Source: Planctomycetota bacterium
Lineage (GTDB): Bacteria > Planctomycetota > UBA1135 > GCA-002686595
Assembly (NCBI GenBank): GCA_016709875.1
Contig: JADJLZ010000018.1
Location: forward strand, 1-64,000
Direction of reading: 5' to 3'
Length of the DNA stretch: 64,000 nt
The position numbers and the translations under genes were made by a program. Shown one piece after another: positions 17,615 to 28,336 of this stretch. The stretch's first letter is position 1, and the number at the start of each line of letters is the position of its first letter. The notes under the pieces are model-generated. The model was not told the origin of the DNA. It was given only the letters and a program-made list of their open reading frames with translations, and did no database searches.

Positions 17615-18856
17615 ATGCTCGACATCGCCGCCGTGTGCCTGGTCATCACCGCCCTGCTCGCCTGGGCGAACCACCGCTTCGTGCGCCTGCCGACCACGAT
17701 CGGCGTGATGGCGATCGCGCTGGTGCTCTCGCTCAGCCTGGTGGCGCTCGACGCCGTCGGCTGGGTGCACGCGCTGCGCGTCTACGAGGAATCGCTGCTG
17801 CGCGGGATCGAGTTCTCGGACCTCTTGATGCAGGGCATGCTCTCGCTGCTGCTCTTCGCGGGCGCGATGCACCTGGACCTTTCCGAGTTGAGGGCGCTGC
17901 GCTGGCCGGTGCTCGCGCTGGCGCTCTTCGGCACGGCTTTCTCGACCGTGCTGGTCGGTTTCGGGCTGTGGCTGGTGTTGCCGCTCGCCGGCCTCCCACT
18001 CGACCTCGTCCCGTGTCTGATCTTCGGTGCGCTGATCTCGCCCACCGACCCGATCGCCGTGATGGGCATCCTGAAGTCGGCCAAGGCGCCCAAGAAGCTC
18101 GAGCTCCTGATCGCGGGCGAGTCGCTCTTCAACGACGGCGTGGGCGTCGTGATCTTCGTGTTGCTCGCGGGCGTGCACGCCAGCGGCAACGCGCCGACGA
18201 TGCAGACGGCACTGCTGCTGCTCGCGCGCGAGGCCGGCGGAGGACTCGCCTTCGGCCTCGTGCTCGGCTATGCCACCTACCGCATGCTGAAGAGTGTCGA
18301 CGAGTACCAGGTGGAGGTGCTGCTGACGCTCGCCGCCGTCACGGGCGGCTACGCACTCGCGAGCCATCTGCACATCTCGGGTCCGCTCGCCATGGTGGTG
18401 ACGGGCCTGATCGTCGGCAACCAGGGCCGCGCGCTGGCGATGAGCGACACCACGCGGCGCTACGTGGACATGTTCTGGGAACTGCTCGACGGGATCCTGA
18501 ACGCGGTGCTCTTCGTGCTGATCGGGATGGAGGTGCTGCTGCTCTCCTTCTCCGGCTCGATCCTGCTCGCGGGCGCGCTCGCGGTGATCGTCACGCTCTG
18601 CGCGCGGCTGTTCTCGGTCGGCCTGCCCTCGCGCCTGCTCGGCAGCCGCTTCGGCTTGCCGGGCGGCACTTGGCGTGTGCTCACCTGGGGCGGGCTGCGC
18701 GGCGGCATCTCGGTCGCGCTGGCGCTCTCGCTGCCCGCGGGCGAGGAGCGCGGCATGCTGCTCGCACTGACCTACTGCGTGGTCGTCTTCTCGATCCTCG
18801 CGCAGGGCTTGAGCTTCGGCGCGGTCGTGCGCGCGAGCGTCGCGACGGGAAAATGA
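17615..18856 (+). CDS. CPA1-family Na+/H+ antiporter
   Basis: A 413-residue protein with about twelve transmembrane helices. Family landmarks include the conserved FGALISPTDPIAVMGILKS and the ion-binding GESLFNDGVGVVIF, and later the VLTWGGLRGGISVALALSLP motif near the C-terminus. It should exchange cytoplasmic sodium for protons across the inner membrane. It is shorter than NhaP proteins with long C-terminal tails and has no cytoplasmic regulatory domain. It diverges from the TVP38 gene and converges on glutamine synthetase, with a strong hairpin between. Confidence 0.93.
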   Translation: MLDIAAVCLVITALLAWANHRFVRLPTTIGVMAIALVLSLSLVALDAVGWVHALRVYEESLLRGIEFSDLLMQGMLSLLLFAGAMHLDLSELRALRWPVLALALFGTAFSTVLVGFGLWLVLPLAGLPLDLVPCLIFGALISPTDPIAVMGILKSAKAPKKLELLIAGESLFNDGVGVVIFVLLAGVHASGNAPTMQTALLLLAREAGGGLAFGLVLGYATYRMLKSVDEYQVEVLLTLAAVTGGYALASHLHISGPLAMVVTGLIVGNQGRALAMSDTTRRYVDMFWELLDGILNAVLFVLIGMEVLLLSFSGSILLAGALAVIVTLCARLFSVGLPSRLLGSRFGLPGGTWRVLTWGGLRGGISVALALSLPAGEERGMLLALTYCVVVFSILAQGLSFGAVVRASVATGK

Positions 18857-18858
18857 GC

Positions 18859-18892
18859 GCGCGGACCCCGGGCCCGTGCCCGGGATCCGCGC
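18859..18892. terminator. bidirectional hairpin between convergent genes
   Basis: A long GC-rich inverted repeat (arms GCGCGGA...CCCGGGC and GCCCGGG...TCCGCGC, one mismatch, 4-base loop) fills the 43 bases between the antiporter stop and the glutamine synthetase stop. Its place between two convergent stop codons fits a two-way terminator. Confidence 0.6.
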
Positions 18893-18899
18893 CGCGTGC

Positions 18900-20336
18900 T
18901 CAGAACTGCGACCAGAGGAACTGGTTCGTCACCTCGTGGTGGAACTGGACCTCGGCCACCTTGACCAGCGCGCCCAGCGCCTTCGGGCAGCGGTCGGCCT
19001 GCGCCGTCTTCAGCTCGGCGTAGCGCGTGTGAACGTGCTCGCCGAGGATGTCCGCCATCAACTTGCTCGACTTGAAGAGCCGGATCGCGTCGTGGATGTT
19101 GTCGGGCAGGAAGCGCGTGCGCGAACGCTTGGACTCGTCCTCCGCCTGCGCGGGGCCTTCGAGGCCGACGCGCAGCAGCGAGTAGAGCGTCAGGTACGGG
19201 TTCGCGTCGGGCGCGATCGAGCGCACCTCGATGCGTGCCGACTTCTCGTTGCCGATCGGAATGCGCACCATCGAGCCGCGGTCGATCGCCGAGGCCTTGA
19301 TCTGGTTCGGGGCCTCGAAGTGCGGGTCCAGACGGCGGTAGCTGTTGACGCTCGGGTTGAGCGCGAGGCACAGATCATCGCCCGCGCCGAGGATGCGCGA
19401 GATGAACTCCCAGCCCGACTCCGAGAGCCCGTCCTTGCCCTTCTTGTCGTGGAACAGGTTCTTCGAGCCCTTGGCGAGCGAGAGGTTCGTGTGCATCCCG
19501 TTGCCGTTGACGCCCGCGACGGGCTTGGGCAGGAAGCAGGCCGTCATGCCCATGCGCGCCGCGACCTGGCGCGCGAGGAGCTTGTAGAGCTGCACCTGGT
19601 CGGCGGCGATCGAGACCTCCGCGTAGGAGAAGTTCATCTCGAACTGCGAGGGCGCGACTTCGGGGTGGTCCTTCTCGTTCTGGAAGCCCATCGCGCGCTG
19701 CGCCTCGGCCGAGGCATCGATGAACTGGCGCAGCGGATCACCGGGCAGCGAGTGGTAGTAGCCGCCGGTGCTGATGAAGTCGAACTTGCGCGCCTCGTGG
19801 TAGCGGCGCTCGGCGTCGAGGCCCTGGAACAGGAAGCCCTCGATCTCGTGCGCGGCGTTGCAGTGGATGCCCTTCTTGGCGTACAGCCCGTCGGCCAGCG
19901 TCTTGAGGCGCGAGCGCAAGTCGGCCGGGTACGGATCGCCGGAGCGCTCGTGCACCTCGCTGAAGACGAGCACCTTGCCCGGACCGAAGACGTCCGAGGG
20001 CAGCCAGTAGAAGGCAGACCAGTCGAGCGCGAGACGCAGGTCGGACTCGGCCTGCTGCGAGAAGCCGCGGATCGACGAGCCGTCGAAGGTCAGGTTGTCG
20101 GCCGACTTCAGCAGGAACTTCTTGTCGTAGTCGAGCATGTGCAGCCGGCCCTCGAGGTCGGTGAAGCACACGGTCACGGCCTTGATCGACTTCTGACTCG
20201 CGAGGTAGCGCTCGCGCTTCTCGCGGATCTTGCCGGGATCGACACGATCCTGGCGCATCTTCTTGGCCTCGAGGTTGAGCTCCTCGAGCTGGTCGTAGGG
20301 GATCTCCAGGAACTCGCGCAGGGGAGTGGAGGGCAT
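18900..20336 (-). CDS. glnA: glutamine synthetase, type I-like
   Basis: A 478-residue enzyme that joins ammonia to glutamate using ATP. Visible motifs are NLTFDGSSIRGFSQ (N-terminal beta-grasp latch), KDHPEVAPSQFEMNF (metal-binding Glu residues), GVNGNGMHTNLSL, NPSVNSYRRLDPHFEAPN and the RIEVRSIAPDANPYL substrate site. Length matches GSI. The usual adenylylation loop around a NLYDLP-type Tyr is not visible near the C-terminus, so GlnE control is uncertain. The upstream 120 bases are AT-rich compared with surroundings, which suggests a promoter there. Confidence 0.93.
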   Translation of the reverse strand: MPSTPLREFLEIPYDQLEELNLEAKKMRQDRVDPGKIREKRERYLASQKSIKAVTVCFTDLEGRLHMLDYDKKFLLKSADNLTFDGSSIRGFSQQAESDLRLALDWSAFYWLPSDVFGPGKVLVFSEVHERSGDPYPADLRSRLKTLADGLYAKKGIHCNAAHEIEGFLFQGLDAERRYHEARKFDFISTGGYYHSLPGDPLRQFIDASAEAQRAMGFQNEKDHPEVAPSQFEMNFSYAEVSIAADQVQLYKLLARQVAARMGMTACFLPKPVAGVNGNGMHTNLSLAKGSKNLFHDKKGKDGLSESGWEFISRILGAGDDLCLALNPSVNSYRRLDPHFEAPNQIKASAIDRGSMVRIPIGNEKSARIEVRSIAPDANPYLTLYSLLRVGLEGPAQAEDESKRSRTRFLPDNIHDAIRLFKSSKLMADILGEHVHTRYAELKTAQADRCPKALGALVKVAEVQFHHEVTNQFLWSQF

Positions 20337-20466
20337 GGGGGTCGGAGGGGTCAGGGGCGGAGTTGAGGGGGGTGTCTGCCTAGCGGCGGCGAGGTTGTAC
20401 TAAAATCGGCGTTGTTTAGCCTTCACCAAGCAGATTTTATCCCATATCTGAGCCCGCGCCAGCCAC
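20337..20466 (-). promoter_or_regulatory. AT-rich probable promoter region of glnA
   Basis: Between glnA and the neighbouring secreted-protein gene lies a short AT-rich patch (20397-20450) that stands out in this GC-rich window. On the minus strand TTGGTG is followed 17 bases later by ATTTTA, a weak sigma-70-like pair. Purine content close to the ATG is low, so the ribosome binding site is not clear. No sigma-54 box is seen. Confidence 0.3.
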
Positions 20467-22245
20467 TCAGCTCCCCCAGACCACCGCCAGCGCCCCGCTG
20501 ACGTTGAAACTGCCCCCCGCGGGGGCTGCGCAGAAGCCCAGGTTGGGGTCGCGGTAGTAGACCTGGTAGACACGCGTCGCCCCCAGCCCGAGCGGGTCGC
20601 CCAGGGCTGCCGAGCGCGCGGAGAGCCCCTGTCCGCCCACGGGAGGGAGCGCGAGCGCCCCGCCGCTGGCGTTCGCGACGTACAGGCGCTTCAAGTGCCC
20701 CCCCGCGCAGCGCAAGCCGTCCCCGAAGGCCGCCGGAGCGACGAGCGCATCACCCTGCAGCGCGATGCTGAGCGCGCTCGGCAGCTCGCCGGCGACGCTG
20801 AACTGCAGCGTGTCGGCCGAGAGGCTCGCCTCCCCCGCCGCGGCGAGCAGCGCGCCGCCCGTGCCCGCGCTGTTCTCGCAGCCGCGACCGGCGAGCCCGG
20901 GGTTGCCGCACGGACAGCCCGCGTCGCCCGCGCACAGCGCGAGGAACGACGACGAGGCGCCGCGCTCGCGCAGGTAGACGTCGAACTGTCCGCCGGGATT
21001 CGACGGCACGAGATTGCTCGCCGTGCTGAAGAACACGACGCGCCGCGCGTCGGCGGAGATCGCGCCGCCCCAGCACCAGCAGTCCTGATCGGCCGGAACG
21101 CCGCCCGCGCCGAGCGTGACACGCTCCATGCTGCCGGTCCAGCTGTCGCGCACGAACAGGTCGCGCACGCCAAGGTCGCCCGGGACGAGATTGTTCGCGT
21201 CGCTGGTGATCGCGACGAAGCGACCGTCGGGCGAGATGCCGCAACCGGTGCTCCAGGCGTCGGCCTCGACGCCGTCGGGCCGCACGCTCGCGCGCGTCGT
21301 CGTGTGCGTGGCGAATTCGTGCACGAAGACGTCCTGCACGCCGTTGGTGTCGTTCGGGACGAGCGTCGTGGCGCTCGAGACGAAGGTGCCGAAGCGGCCG
21401 TCGGCCGAGAGGTAGCCCGCGTGGCTGTCGCCGTTGCTCGGGATGCCGGTCGAGGAGACGCTGATCAGGATCGTCGCAGCGAGCAGCCGGTCGCGCACGA
21501 ACACGTCGCGCTGGCCGTTCAGGTCGCCCGGAACGAGATCGGTGGCGAGGCTGCTGAAGATCACGAAGCGGCCGCCTTCGGAAACCGAGGTGGTGTAGCT
21601 GTCGCCGTGGGCCTGCGCATTCGCCGGGCCGAGGTTGACGCGCTCGGTGGTGCCGTTCGCCAGGTCGCGCAGGAAGACGTCCCACTCGTTGTTGGTGTCG
21701 TTCGGCACGAGGTTGTTCGCGCGGCTGCGGAAGGAGGCGTAGCGACCGTCGGGCGAGAGCGCGCTCGTGACGCTGTTGCCGTTGCCGATCGCCCCGGCGC
21801 TGCTCACGCTCACCAGCTCGGTCGTCCCCAGCAGCCGGTCGCGCACGAAGATGTCGCTGCGTCCGTTGATGTCGCCGGGCACGAGGTTGCTGGCGAGACT
21901 CTCGAAGAGCACGAAGCGCCCGTCGGCGGAGATCCCATTGGCCAGGCTGGCGCCGTTGCCGTGCACGCCGTTCGAGTCCTGGCTCGCAAGCTCGGTCGTG
22001 CCGGCGACCAGATCGCGCACGTAGACGTCCTCGGTCGCGTCCGGATCCGACGCGACGAGGTTCGAGGCGGTGCTGCTGAAGACCACGCAGCGCCCGTCGG
22101 CCGAGAGCGCGGGGTTGAGGCTGAAGCCGTTGCCGCCGACGCCCGCGCTGCTGACGCTCACCTGCACGGTCGACTGCGCGGAGGCGCAAAGGGCGCACAG
22201 CGGCAGACACAGGCGCAGGTGGAATTTCCTGGAGGGGGCGCTCAT
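20467..22245 (-). CDS. secreted PD40/TolB-like propeller with Cys-rich C-terminal module
   Basis: A 592-residue exported protein (signal residues 1-24, LCLPLCALCASAQS). Residues 25-425 are about eight repeats of some 50 residues, each with the form SADGRFV.F.S.ASNLVPGD then DVFVRDRL..TTE, typical of PD40/WD40-like propellers. The C-terminal 160 residues form a separate module: CAGDAGCPCGNPGLAGRGCE, then LKRLYVANASG, SARSAALGDPLG and VYQVYYRDPNLGFC. The same module ends the protein at 27195-28256. No catalytic residues are seen. It may anchor or sort the protein at the surface (inference). Confidence 0.85.
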   Translation of the reverse strand: MSAPSRKFHLRLCLPLCALCASAQSTVQVSVSSAGVGGNGFSLNPALSADGRCVVFSSTASNLVASDPDATEDVYVRDLVAGTTELASQDSNGVHGNGASLANGISADGRFVLFESLASNLVPGDINGRSDIFVRDRLLGTTELVSVSSAGAIGNGNSVTSALSPDGRYASFRSRANNLVPNDTNNEWDVFLRDLANGTTERVNLGPANAQAHGDSYTTSVSEGGRFVIFSSLATDLVPGDLNGQRDVFVRDRLLAATILISVSSTGIPSNGDSHAGYLSADGRFGTFVSSATTLVPNDTNGVQDVFVHEFATHTTTRASVRPDGVEADAWSTGCGISPDGRFVAITSDANNLVPGDLGVRDLFVRDSWTGSMERVTLGAGGVPADQDCWCWGGAISADARRVVFFSTASNLVPSNPGGQFDVYLRERGASSSFLALCAGDAGCPCGNPGLAGRGCENSAGTGGALLAAAGEASLSADTLQFSVAGELPSALSIALQGDALVAPAAFGDGLRCAGGHLKRLYVANASGGALALPPVGGQGLSARSAALGDPLGLGATRVYQVYYRDPNLGFCAAPAGGSFNVSGALAVVWGS

Positions 22246-22434
22246 GGTCAGGGCTTTCGTGTTCGCGGGCCGGCAGCGGGGAACGGGCGGCCCACAGTAG
22301 CGCACTTCGCGCAACTGCGGGACACGCCTCGGACGATCCGGCCTGCTCCGAGCCCCGCGGGGAGACCAGCGAGCCGGACCCCGTACCGGCGAGTCGGCAT
22401 GAAAGCGGCCCGGTACTCGTGCCGCTCTCCGGTA

Positions 22435-24732
22435 TCAGGAGCTGCGAGCGGCCTCGCGCGCTCGTTGCGCGGCGCTCTCGCCGGCGAGGGTACGCTGGTA
22501 GGACCAGCCGGTCTTCAGGCCGACGACGAAGTACACCAGCGCCGCGACGCCGGTGAGGAACACCGAGTCGCCGACGATGCGCAGCCAACGCAGCTGCACC
22601 AGCAAGGGCGACTGCAGGAACTCCGCGCTGCGCGCGTACCACAGGCCCTTGTCGACGCACGCCAGCGCCTGAGTGATCCCGACCGGGAGGATCGACAGAC
22701 CGACCATCAGCACGAGTCCGGCGTTCATCGCCCAGAAGGCGTAACCCAAGGACCGATCCCTCCAGGCGAGCGCGGGTGCGAGCCTGCGCAGAATCAAGAG
22801 CACGAGGCCGAGCGAGAGCAGCCCGTACACTCCGAAGAGCGCCGTGTGCGCGTGCACGGGCGTCGTGTTGAGGCCCTGCAGGTAGTAGAGCGCGATCGGC
22901 GGATTGATCAGGAACCCGAAGACTCCCGCGCCGACCAGATTCCAGAAGGCGACGGCCACGAAGAAGCGGATCGGCCAGCGATAGCGCTCCATCCAGCTCG
23001 CGCGGCCCTGCATGCGCAGCGTCTCGATCGCCTCGCGCCCGATCAGCACGAGCGGGACGACCTCGAGTGCGCTGAACATCGCACCGACTGCCGTGACCGA
23101 GATCGGCGTGCCGCTGAAGTACAGGTGGTGCAGCGTGCCCGGGATGCCGCCCAGCAGGAAGATCGTGGTCGAGGCGAGGAAGGCACGCGTGGCGCTCTGC
23201 TGCTTGACCAGTCCGAGCCGGCTGAAGAGGAAGGCCAGCACGCCGGTCGCGAAGACCTCGAAGAAGCCCTCGACCCAGAGGTGCACGACCCACCAGCGCC
23301 AGTACTCGGCGACCGAGAGGTGCGAGCGCGCGCTGTAGAACAGTCCCGCACCGTAGAACAGACCGATCGCCACGATCGAGATCGCGAGCAGCGAGATCAG
23401 GCTGCGCTCGGAGTCCCTGCGGCGCAGCGCCGGCAGGACGCCGCGCAGCATCAGCACGAGCCACAGCACGAGCCCGATGTAGAGCGCGATCTGCCACACG
23501 CGGCCGAGGTCGACGTACTCGTAGCCCTGCTGTCCGAACCAGAAGCCCGTGTCGAGGCCCAGGCGCTGGTGGACGGAGAGGTACTCGCCCACCATCGAAC
23601 CGCCGACCACGACCAGCAGCGCTCCGAAGAGCACGTTGACGCCCAGGCGCTGGTACTTGGGCTCGGCTCCGCCGATGAGCGGCGCGAGGAACAGGCCCGC
23701 GGCGAGGAAGGCGGTCGCGATCCAGTACACCGCGGTCTGCAGGTGCCAGGTGCGCGTCACGGCATAGGGCAGGATCTTGGCCAGCGGGATCCCGAAGAAG
23801 GCCTGGCCCTCGATCGTGTAGTGCGCGGTCAGCGCCCCGAGCAGCACCTGCACGACGAAAAGCGCGATGACCACGACGGCGTACTTCCCGACCGCGCGCA
23901 TCGAGGGAGTCAGCGCGAAGCCGTCCAGCGGATCGCGCTTGGGCATCAGCAGCGGCTCGTCGTGCTTCGCACGCGCGGCGAAGTACCACACCAGCGTGCC
24001 GATGCCCGCGATGAGCAGCACGACCGACAGGATCGACCAGACGAAATTGCTGCCGGTCGGCGCGTTGCCGACCAGCGGCTCGTGCGGCCAGTTGTTGGTG
24101 TAGCTGAAGGTCTCGCCCGGGCGGTTCGTGACGCAGGCCCACGAGGTCCAGAAGAAGAACTGCGAGAGCCGCTCGAGCCGCTCGGGGTCGGAGATCGGCT
24201 GTGCGGAGAGCGCGTAGTCCTCGCGCAGCTTCGCGAGTTCGGGATCACCGCCGAAGAGCTTGGTGTAGTGCGTCGCGTTCGAGGCCAGCGCCTGGGCGCG
24301 CGCGTCGCTGACCGTCAGCACGCCGCTCGCGGCGTCGTAGCGGTTGGTGCGCAGCTCGGAGCGCAGGCGCTGCTCCAGTCCTGCGCGTGCCTCGGCCTCG
24401 AGCGCCGCGTACGGGAGCTTGTGCTCGCGCAGGCTCCAGCCGTCGAGCAGCGCGAGCGCCTCGCGGTGCAGCCAGTCCGCCGACCAATCGGGCGCCTGGT
24501 ACGCGCCATGGCCCCAGATCGTGCCGACCTGCTGGCCGCCGATGCTCTGCCAGGCCTGCTGGCCGTCGAGGATCTGCGCCTTCGTCATCAAGGTGGTGCC
24601 GGATTCGCTCACGACGCGCTCGGGGAGCGGCGGAGCCTGGCGATAGATCTCGCGGCCGAAGAAGCCCAGCAGGGTGAAGGCGCCGCCGACCACGACGGCC
24701 AGGATCCACCAGAGTCGTTTTTCGTTCTGCAT
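22435..24732 (-). CDS. norZ: quinol-dependent nitric oxide reductase (qNOR)
   Basis: A 765-residue membrane enzyme that reduces two NO to N2O with electrons from quinol. The N-terminal periplasmic part (about 30-220) carries the qNOR extension, including GGQQVGTIWGHGAYQAPDWS. The following ~12 helices resemble the haem-copper oxidase family subunit I, with histidines in TRTWHLQTAVYWIATAF, WRWWVVHLWVEGFFEVFATG, GTLHHLYFSG and HAHTALFGVYG that would ligate haems and FeB. Length fits qNOR rather than cNOR. It sits nine bases after the RIC gene and forms an operon with it under a probable NorR/sigma-54 promoter. Confidence 0.93.
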   Translation of the reverse strand: MQNEKRLWWILAVVVGGAFTLLGFFGREIYRQAPPLPERVVSESGTTLMTKAQILDGQQAWQSIGGQQVGTIWGHGAYQAPDWSADWLHREALALLDGWSLREHKLPYAALEAEARAGLEQRLRSELRTNRYDAASGVLTVSDARAQALASNATHYTKLFGGDPELAKLREDYALSAQPISDPERLERLSQFFFWTSWACVTNRPGETFSYTNNWPHEPLVGNAPTGSNFVWSILSVVLLIAGIGTLVWYFAARAKHDEPLLMPKRDPLDGFALTPSMRAVGKYAVVVIALFVVQVLLGALTAHYTIEGQAFFGIPLAKILPYAVTRTWHLQTAVYWIATAFLAAGLFLAPLIGGAEPKYQRLGVNVLFGALLVVVGGSMVGEYLSVHQRLGLDTGFWFGQQGYEYVDLGRVWQIALYIGLVLWLVLMLRGVLPALRRRDSERSLISLLAISIVAIGLFYGAGLFYSARSHLSVAEYWRWWVVHLWVEGFFEVFATGVLAFLFSRLGLVKQQSATRAFLASTTIFLLGGIPGTLHHLYFSGTPISVTAVGAMFSALEVVPLVLIGREAIETLRMQGRASWMERYRWPIRFFVAVAFWNLVGAGVFGFLINPPIALYYLQGLNTTPVHAHTALFGVYGLLSLGLVLLILRRLAPALAWRDRSLGYAFWAMNAGLVLMVGLSILPVGITQALACVDKGLWYARSAEFLQSPLLVQLRWLRIVGDSVFLTGVAALVYFVVGLKTGWSYQRTLAGESAAQRAREAARSS

Positions 24733-24741
24733 GGCGGTTCC

Positions 24742-25422
24742 TCAGCTGCGCAGGGCGCCCGGGAAGAGCACGTTGTTCTCGAGGTGGATGTGCTGCATCA
24801 GCTGCTGGTCGAGTTCGCGCAGCCCCAGGTACAACGCGCGCCAGGTGCCGCAGGCATCCGCGGGCGGCGTGAATTCGTGCGTCAGCTCGCGCAGCCGGGC
24901 CAGGTTGCGGCCATGGTCGACGTGCTCCTCCTCCATCACCTGGATCGGAACCGCGGCCATGCGTCCGCGACCGGAGAGGATCAGCGGGAAGAGGATCTGC
25001 TCTTCCTTCTGCATGTGCGTCTGGAGTTCCTCGCCCATGCGCTCGACATGCTCGGCGAGACCGAGCGGGCAAGTGGACTTCTGCGCGTGCACCTTCTCCA
25101 CCTTGCGCGCCATCTCGAGCAGGCGCGGCAGCTCCGCGCGGTGCGCGGCATGGAAGTGTTCGAGCACGTGCGCGACCAGCTCCGCCGTCGGCTGCTCGTC
25201 CCAGCGGCGGAAGTCGGCCGAGAGCGGCGTCTCGGCCTCGATCGCGCGCACGAGTTCGTCGAGCGCGATCTGCTTCTTCGAGCAGGCCTCCGCCAGGCTC
25301 ACCTGGCCGTGACAGCAGAAGTCGAGGTCGTGGCGGTAGAAGACGCGCGAGGCGCCCGCGCGCGTGGCGGCGAGCTCGGCGAGCGTGGTCTGAGGGGTGA
25401 TCGGTGCGTAGGTCTGGGGCAT
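24742..25422 (-). CDS. ytfE: RIC/YtfE-type iron-sulfur cluster repair protein
   Basis: A 226-residue di-iron protein that repairs iron-sulfur clusters damaged by NO or peroxide. The N-terminal ScdA-like domain contains FYRHDLDFCCHGQVSLAEAC, with the paired Cys residues. The hemerythrin-like domain has the His/Glu ligands in LEHFHAAHRAELPRL, MQKEEQILFPLIL, VMEEEHVDHGRNL and MQHIHLENNVLFPG. The ATG at 25422 follows AGAGG. First gene of the NO-detoxification operon; the sigma-54 box lies about 40 bases upstream of the start. Confidence 0.93.
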   Translation of the reverse strand: MPQTYAPITPQTTLAELAATRAGASRVFYRHDLDFCCHGQVSLAEACSKKQIALDELVRAIEAETPLSADFRRWDEQPTAELVAHVLEHFHAAHRAELPRLLEMARKVEKVHAQKSTCPLGLAEHVERMGEELQTHMQKEEQILFPLILSGRGRMAAVPIQVMEEEHVDHGRNLARLRELTHEFTPPADACGTWRALYLGLRELDQQLMQHIHLENNVLFPGALRS

Positions 25423-25461
25423 GTTTGGCCTCTGGAAAGGGGTGGGGGTCGCCCGGCCGTA

Positions 25462-25477
25462 GGCACAGGCCGTGCCA
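25462..25477 (-). promoter_or_regulatory. sigma-54 promoter of the ytfE-norZ operon
   Basis: On the minus strand TGGCACGGCCTGTGCC contains the invariant GG and GC of a -24/-12 promoter with exactly 10 bases between them. It precedes the ytfE start by 40 bases, and the divergent gene is a sigma-54-dependent activator of the NorR type. The last position differs from the TTGCA consensus. Confidence 0.6.
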
Positions 25478-25517
25478 TGCGCGCCGATACCTGATTTCAA
25501 AGGACTTAGGTCATTAT

Positions 25518-25560
25518 GTTGTCGGATCGACACCGATACCGTAGTGTGTCTTCGACAACA
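25518..25560. promoter_or_regulatory. inverted repeats between norR and ytfE, probable activator sites
   Basis: An 8-bp perfect inverted pair, TGTTGTCG at 25518-25525 and CGACAACA at 25553-25560, brackets 27 bases. The left arm is also part of a smaller palindrome TGTCG-GAT-CGACA. The pair lies 40-100 bases upstream of the sigma-54 box, where an enhancer-binding protein would act, and just before the norR start. A further CGACAACA occurs within the first codons of norR (25572-25580). Confidence 0.5.
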
Positions 25561-25568
25561 TTGTTGCC

Positions 25569-27119
<1,551 letters not shown>

Positions 27120-27194
27120 AACCGGGGCGCAGCAGGGATCGGCGGATCGCGCTAGGATGCGCTGCGTCCAACGCATCCACTTCGGAGGCTCCCC

Positions 27195-28256
27195 ATGACT
27201 CGCAGCACTCTCCTCGGCAGCGCGCTCCTCGCGTTCTCGGTTCTCGCCAGCGCCGCTCCCCTCCCGCAGTCCGTGACTCCCGCATTCGCGGCCTCGATCC
27301 ACGACGAACCCGTCGACGGGATCGGCGACTCGTTCAACGCGACGCCTTTCGAGGGCCTGATCCGCACGCAGTCGACGCGCGCCGACCGCGCGATCCAGGA
27401 GTACGACGTCAGCGCCTTTGCGGGCCAGTCGATCGCCTCGGCGACGCTCGTCGGCCGCGTGGCGGTCAACAACGCCTTCGACAACGGCGTGCGCACCTTC
27501 GACTTCAAGCTCTACGCGGGCAATGGCGTCGCCGACCTCGGCGACTACCAGATCAGCGCAACACTCGTCGGCACGGGCCAGTACCACCCGCCGATCGACG
27601 TGGACTTCACCTACCAGTTCGACGTGACCGGGACGGTGCAGTCGCTGCTCACGGGCGGTGCGAACTTCGTCGGCCTGCGCGTCGAGGGCTCCTCGAACCC
27701 GAACTTCCCCAACATCCTGGTCGGCACCGACTGCCACCTCGACCTCGTGCTCGGCACGCCGGCGATCCTCTCCTTCTGCACGCCGGGGTCGGCGGGCGTC
27801 GCCGCCTGCCCGTGCTCCAATCCGCCCGCAGGCGCCGACCGCGGCTGCGACAACAGCGCCGCGACCGGCGGCGCGAGCCTGGGCGCAACGGGCACCGCGA
27901 GCCTCGCGAACGACTCGCTCGTGTTCACGACCGCCGGCCAGCGGCCGAACGGCACCTCGATCGTGCTGCAGGGCACGAGCAGTGTGGCCGCGGGCGCCGT
28001 CTTCGGCCAGGGCATCCGCTGCGTCGGAGGCGTGCTCAAACGCCTGTACCAGAAGTCCGCGGTCTCGGGCAGCATCAGCGCGCCCGCAGCCGGGGACGCG
28101 AGCGTCTCGGCGCGCTCCGCCCAGCTCGGCGACCCGCTCGTCGCGGGCCAGCACCGCTTCTACAGCGTCTACTACCGCGATCCGATCGTGCTCGGAGGCT
28201 GCGCCGCAACGGCGACGTTCAACACCACCGACGCCCTGGACGTGGCCTGGAACTGA
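27195..28256 (+). CDS. secreted protein with Cys-rich C-terminal module
   Basis: A 353-residue exported protein (signal MTRSTLLGSALLAFSVLASA). Residues 25-190 form an unassigned beta-rich domain that begins SIHDEPVDGIGDSFNATPFE; similar wording occurs in secreted planctomycete proteins with predicted jelly-roll folds. The C-terminal 160 residues are the same module as in the propeller at 20467-22245: CPCSNPPAGADRGCDNS, LKRLYQKSAVSG, SARSAQLGDPLV and YSVYYRDPIVLGGC. No catalytic motif. The shared module suggests a common location or attachment for both proteins. Confidence 0.8.
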   Translation: MTRSTLLGSALLAFSVLASAAPLPQSVTPAFAASIHDEPVDGIGDSFNATPFEGLIRTQSTRADRAIQEYDVSAFAGQSIASATLVGRVAVNNAFDNGVRTFDFKLYAGNGVADLGDYQISATLVGTGQYHPPIDVDFTYQFDVTGTVQSLLTGGANFVGLRVEGSSNPNFPNILVGTDCHLDLVLGTPAILSFCTPGSAGVAACPCSNPPAGADRGCDNSAATGGASLGATGTASLANDSLVFTTAGQRPNGTSIVLQGTSSVAAGAVFGQGIRCVGGVLKRLYQKSAVSGSISAPAAGDASVSARSAQLGDPLVAGQHRFYSVYYRDPIVLGGCAATATFNTTDALDVAWN

Positions 28257-28336
28257 ACCGCGCGCGTCCGGTTTTCGCCACTTTGCTGTTGGGTTAGGCC
28301 CTCGATTCCGCACCAGTGCTGCGGACGCAGGTCTGC

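Noticed and set aside
20695..25494. A 1599-codon open frame on the plus strand
   Set aside because: It runs antisense to the secreted propeller, qNOR and ytfE genes, which all have strong family motifs. Its Arg/Glu/Ala/His-rich text is the expected mirror of high-GC genes.
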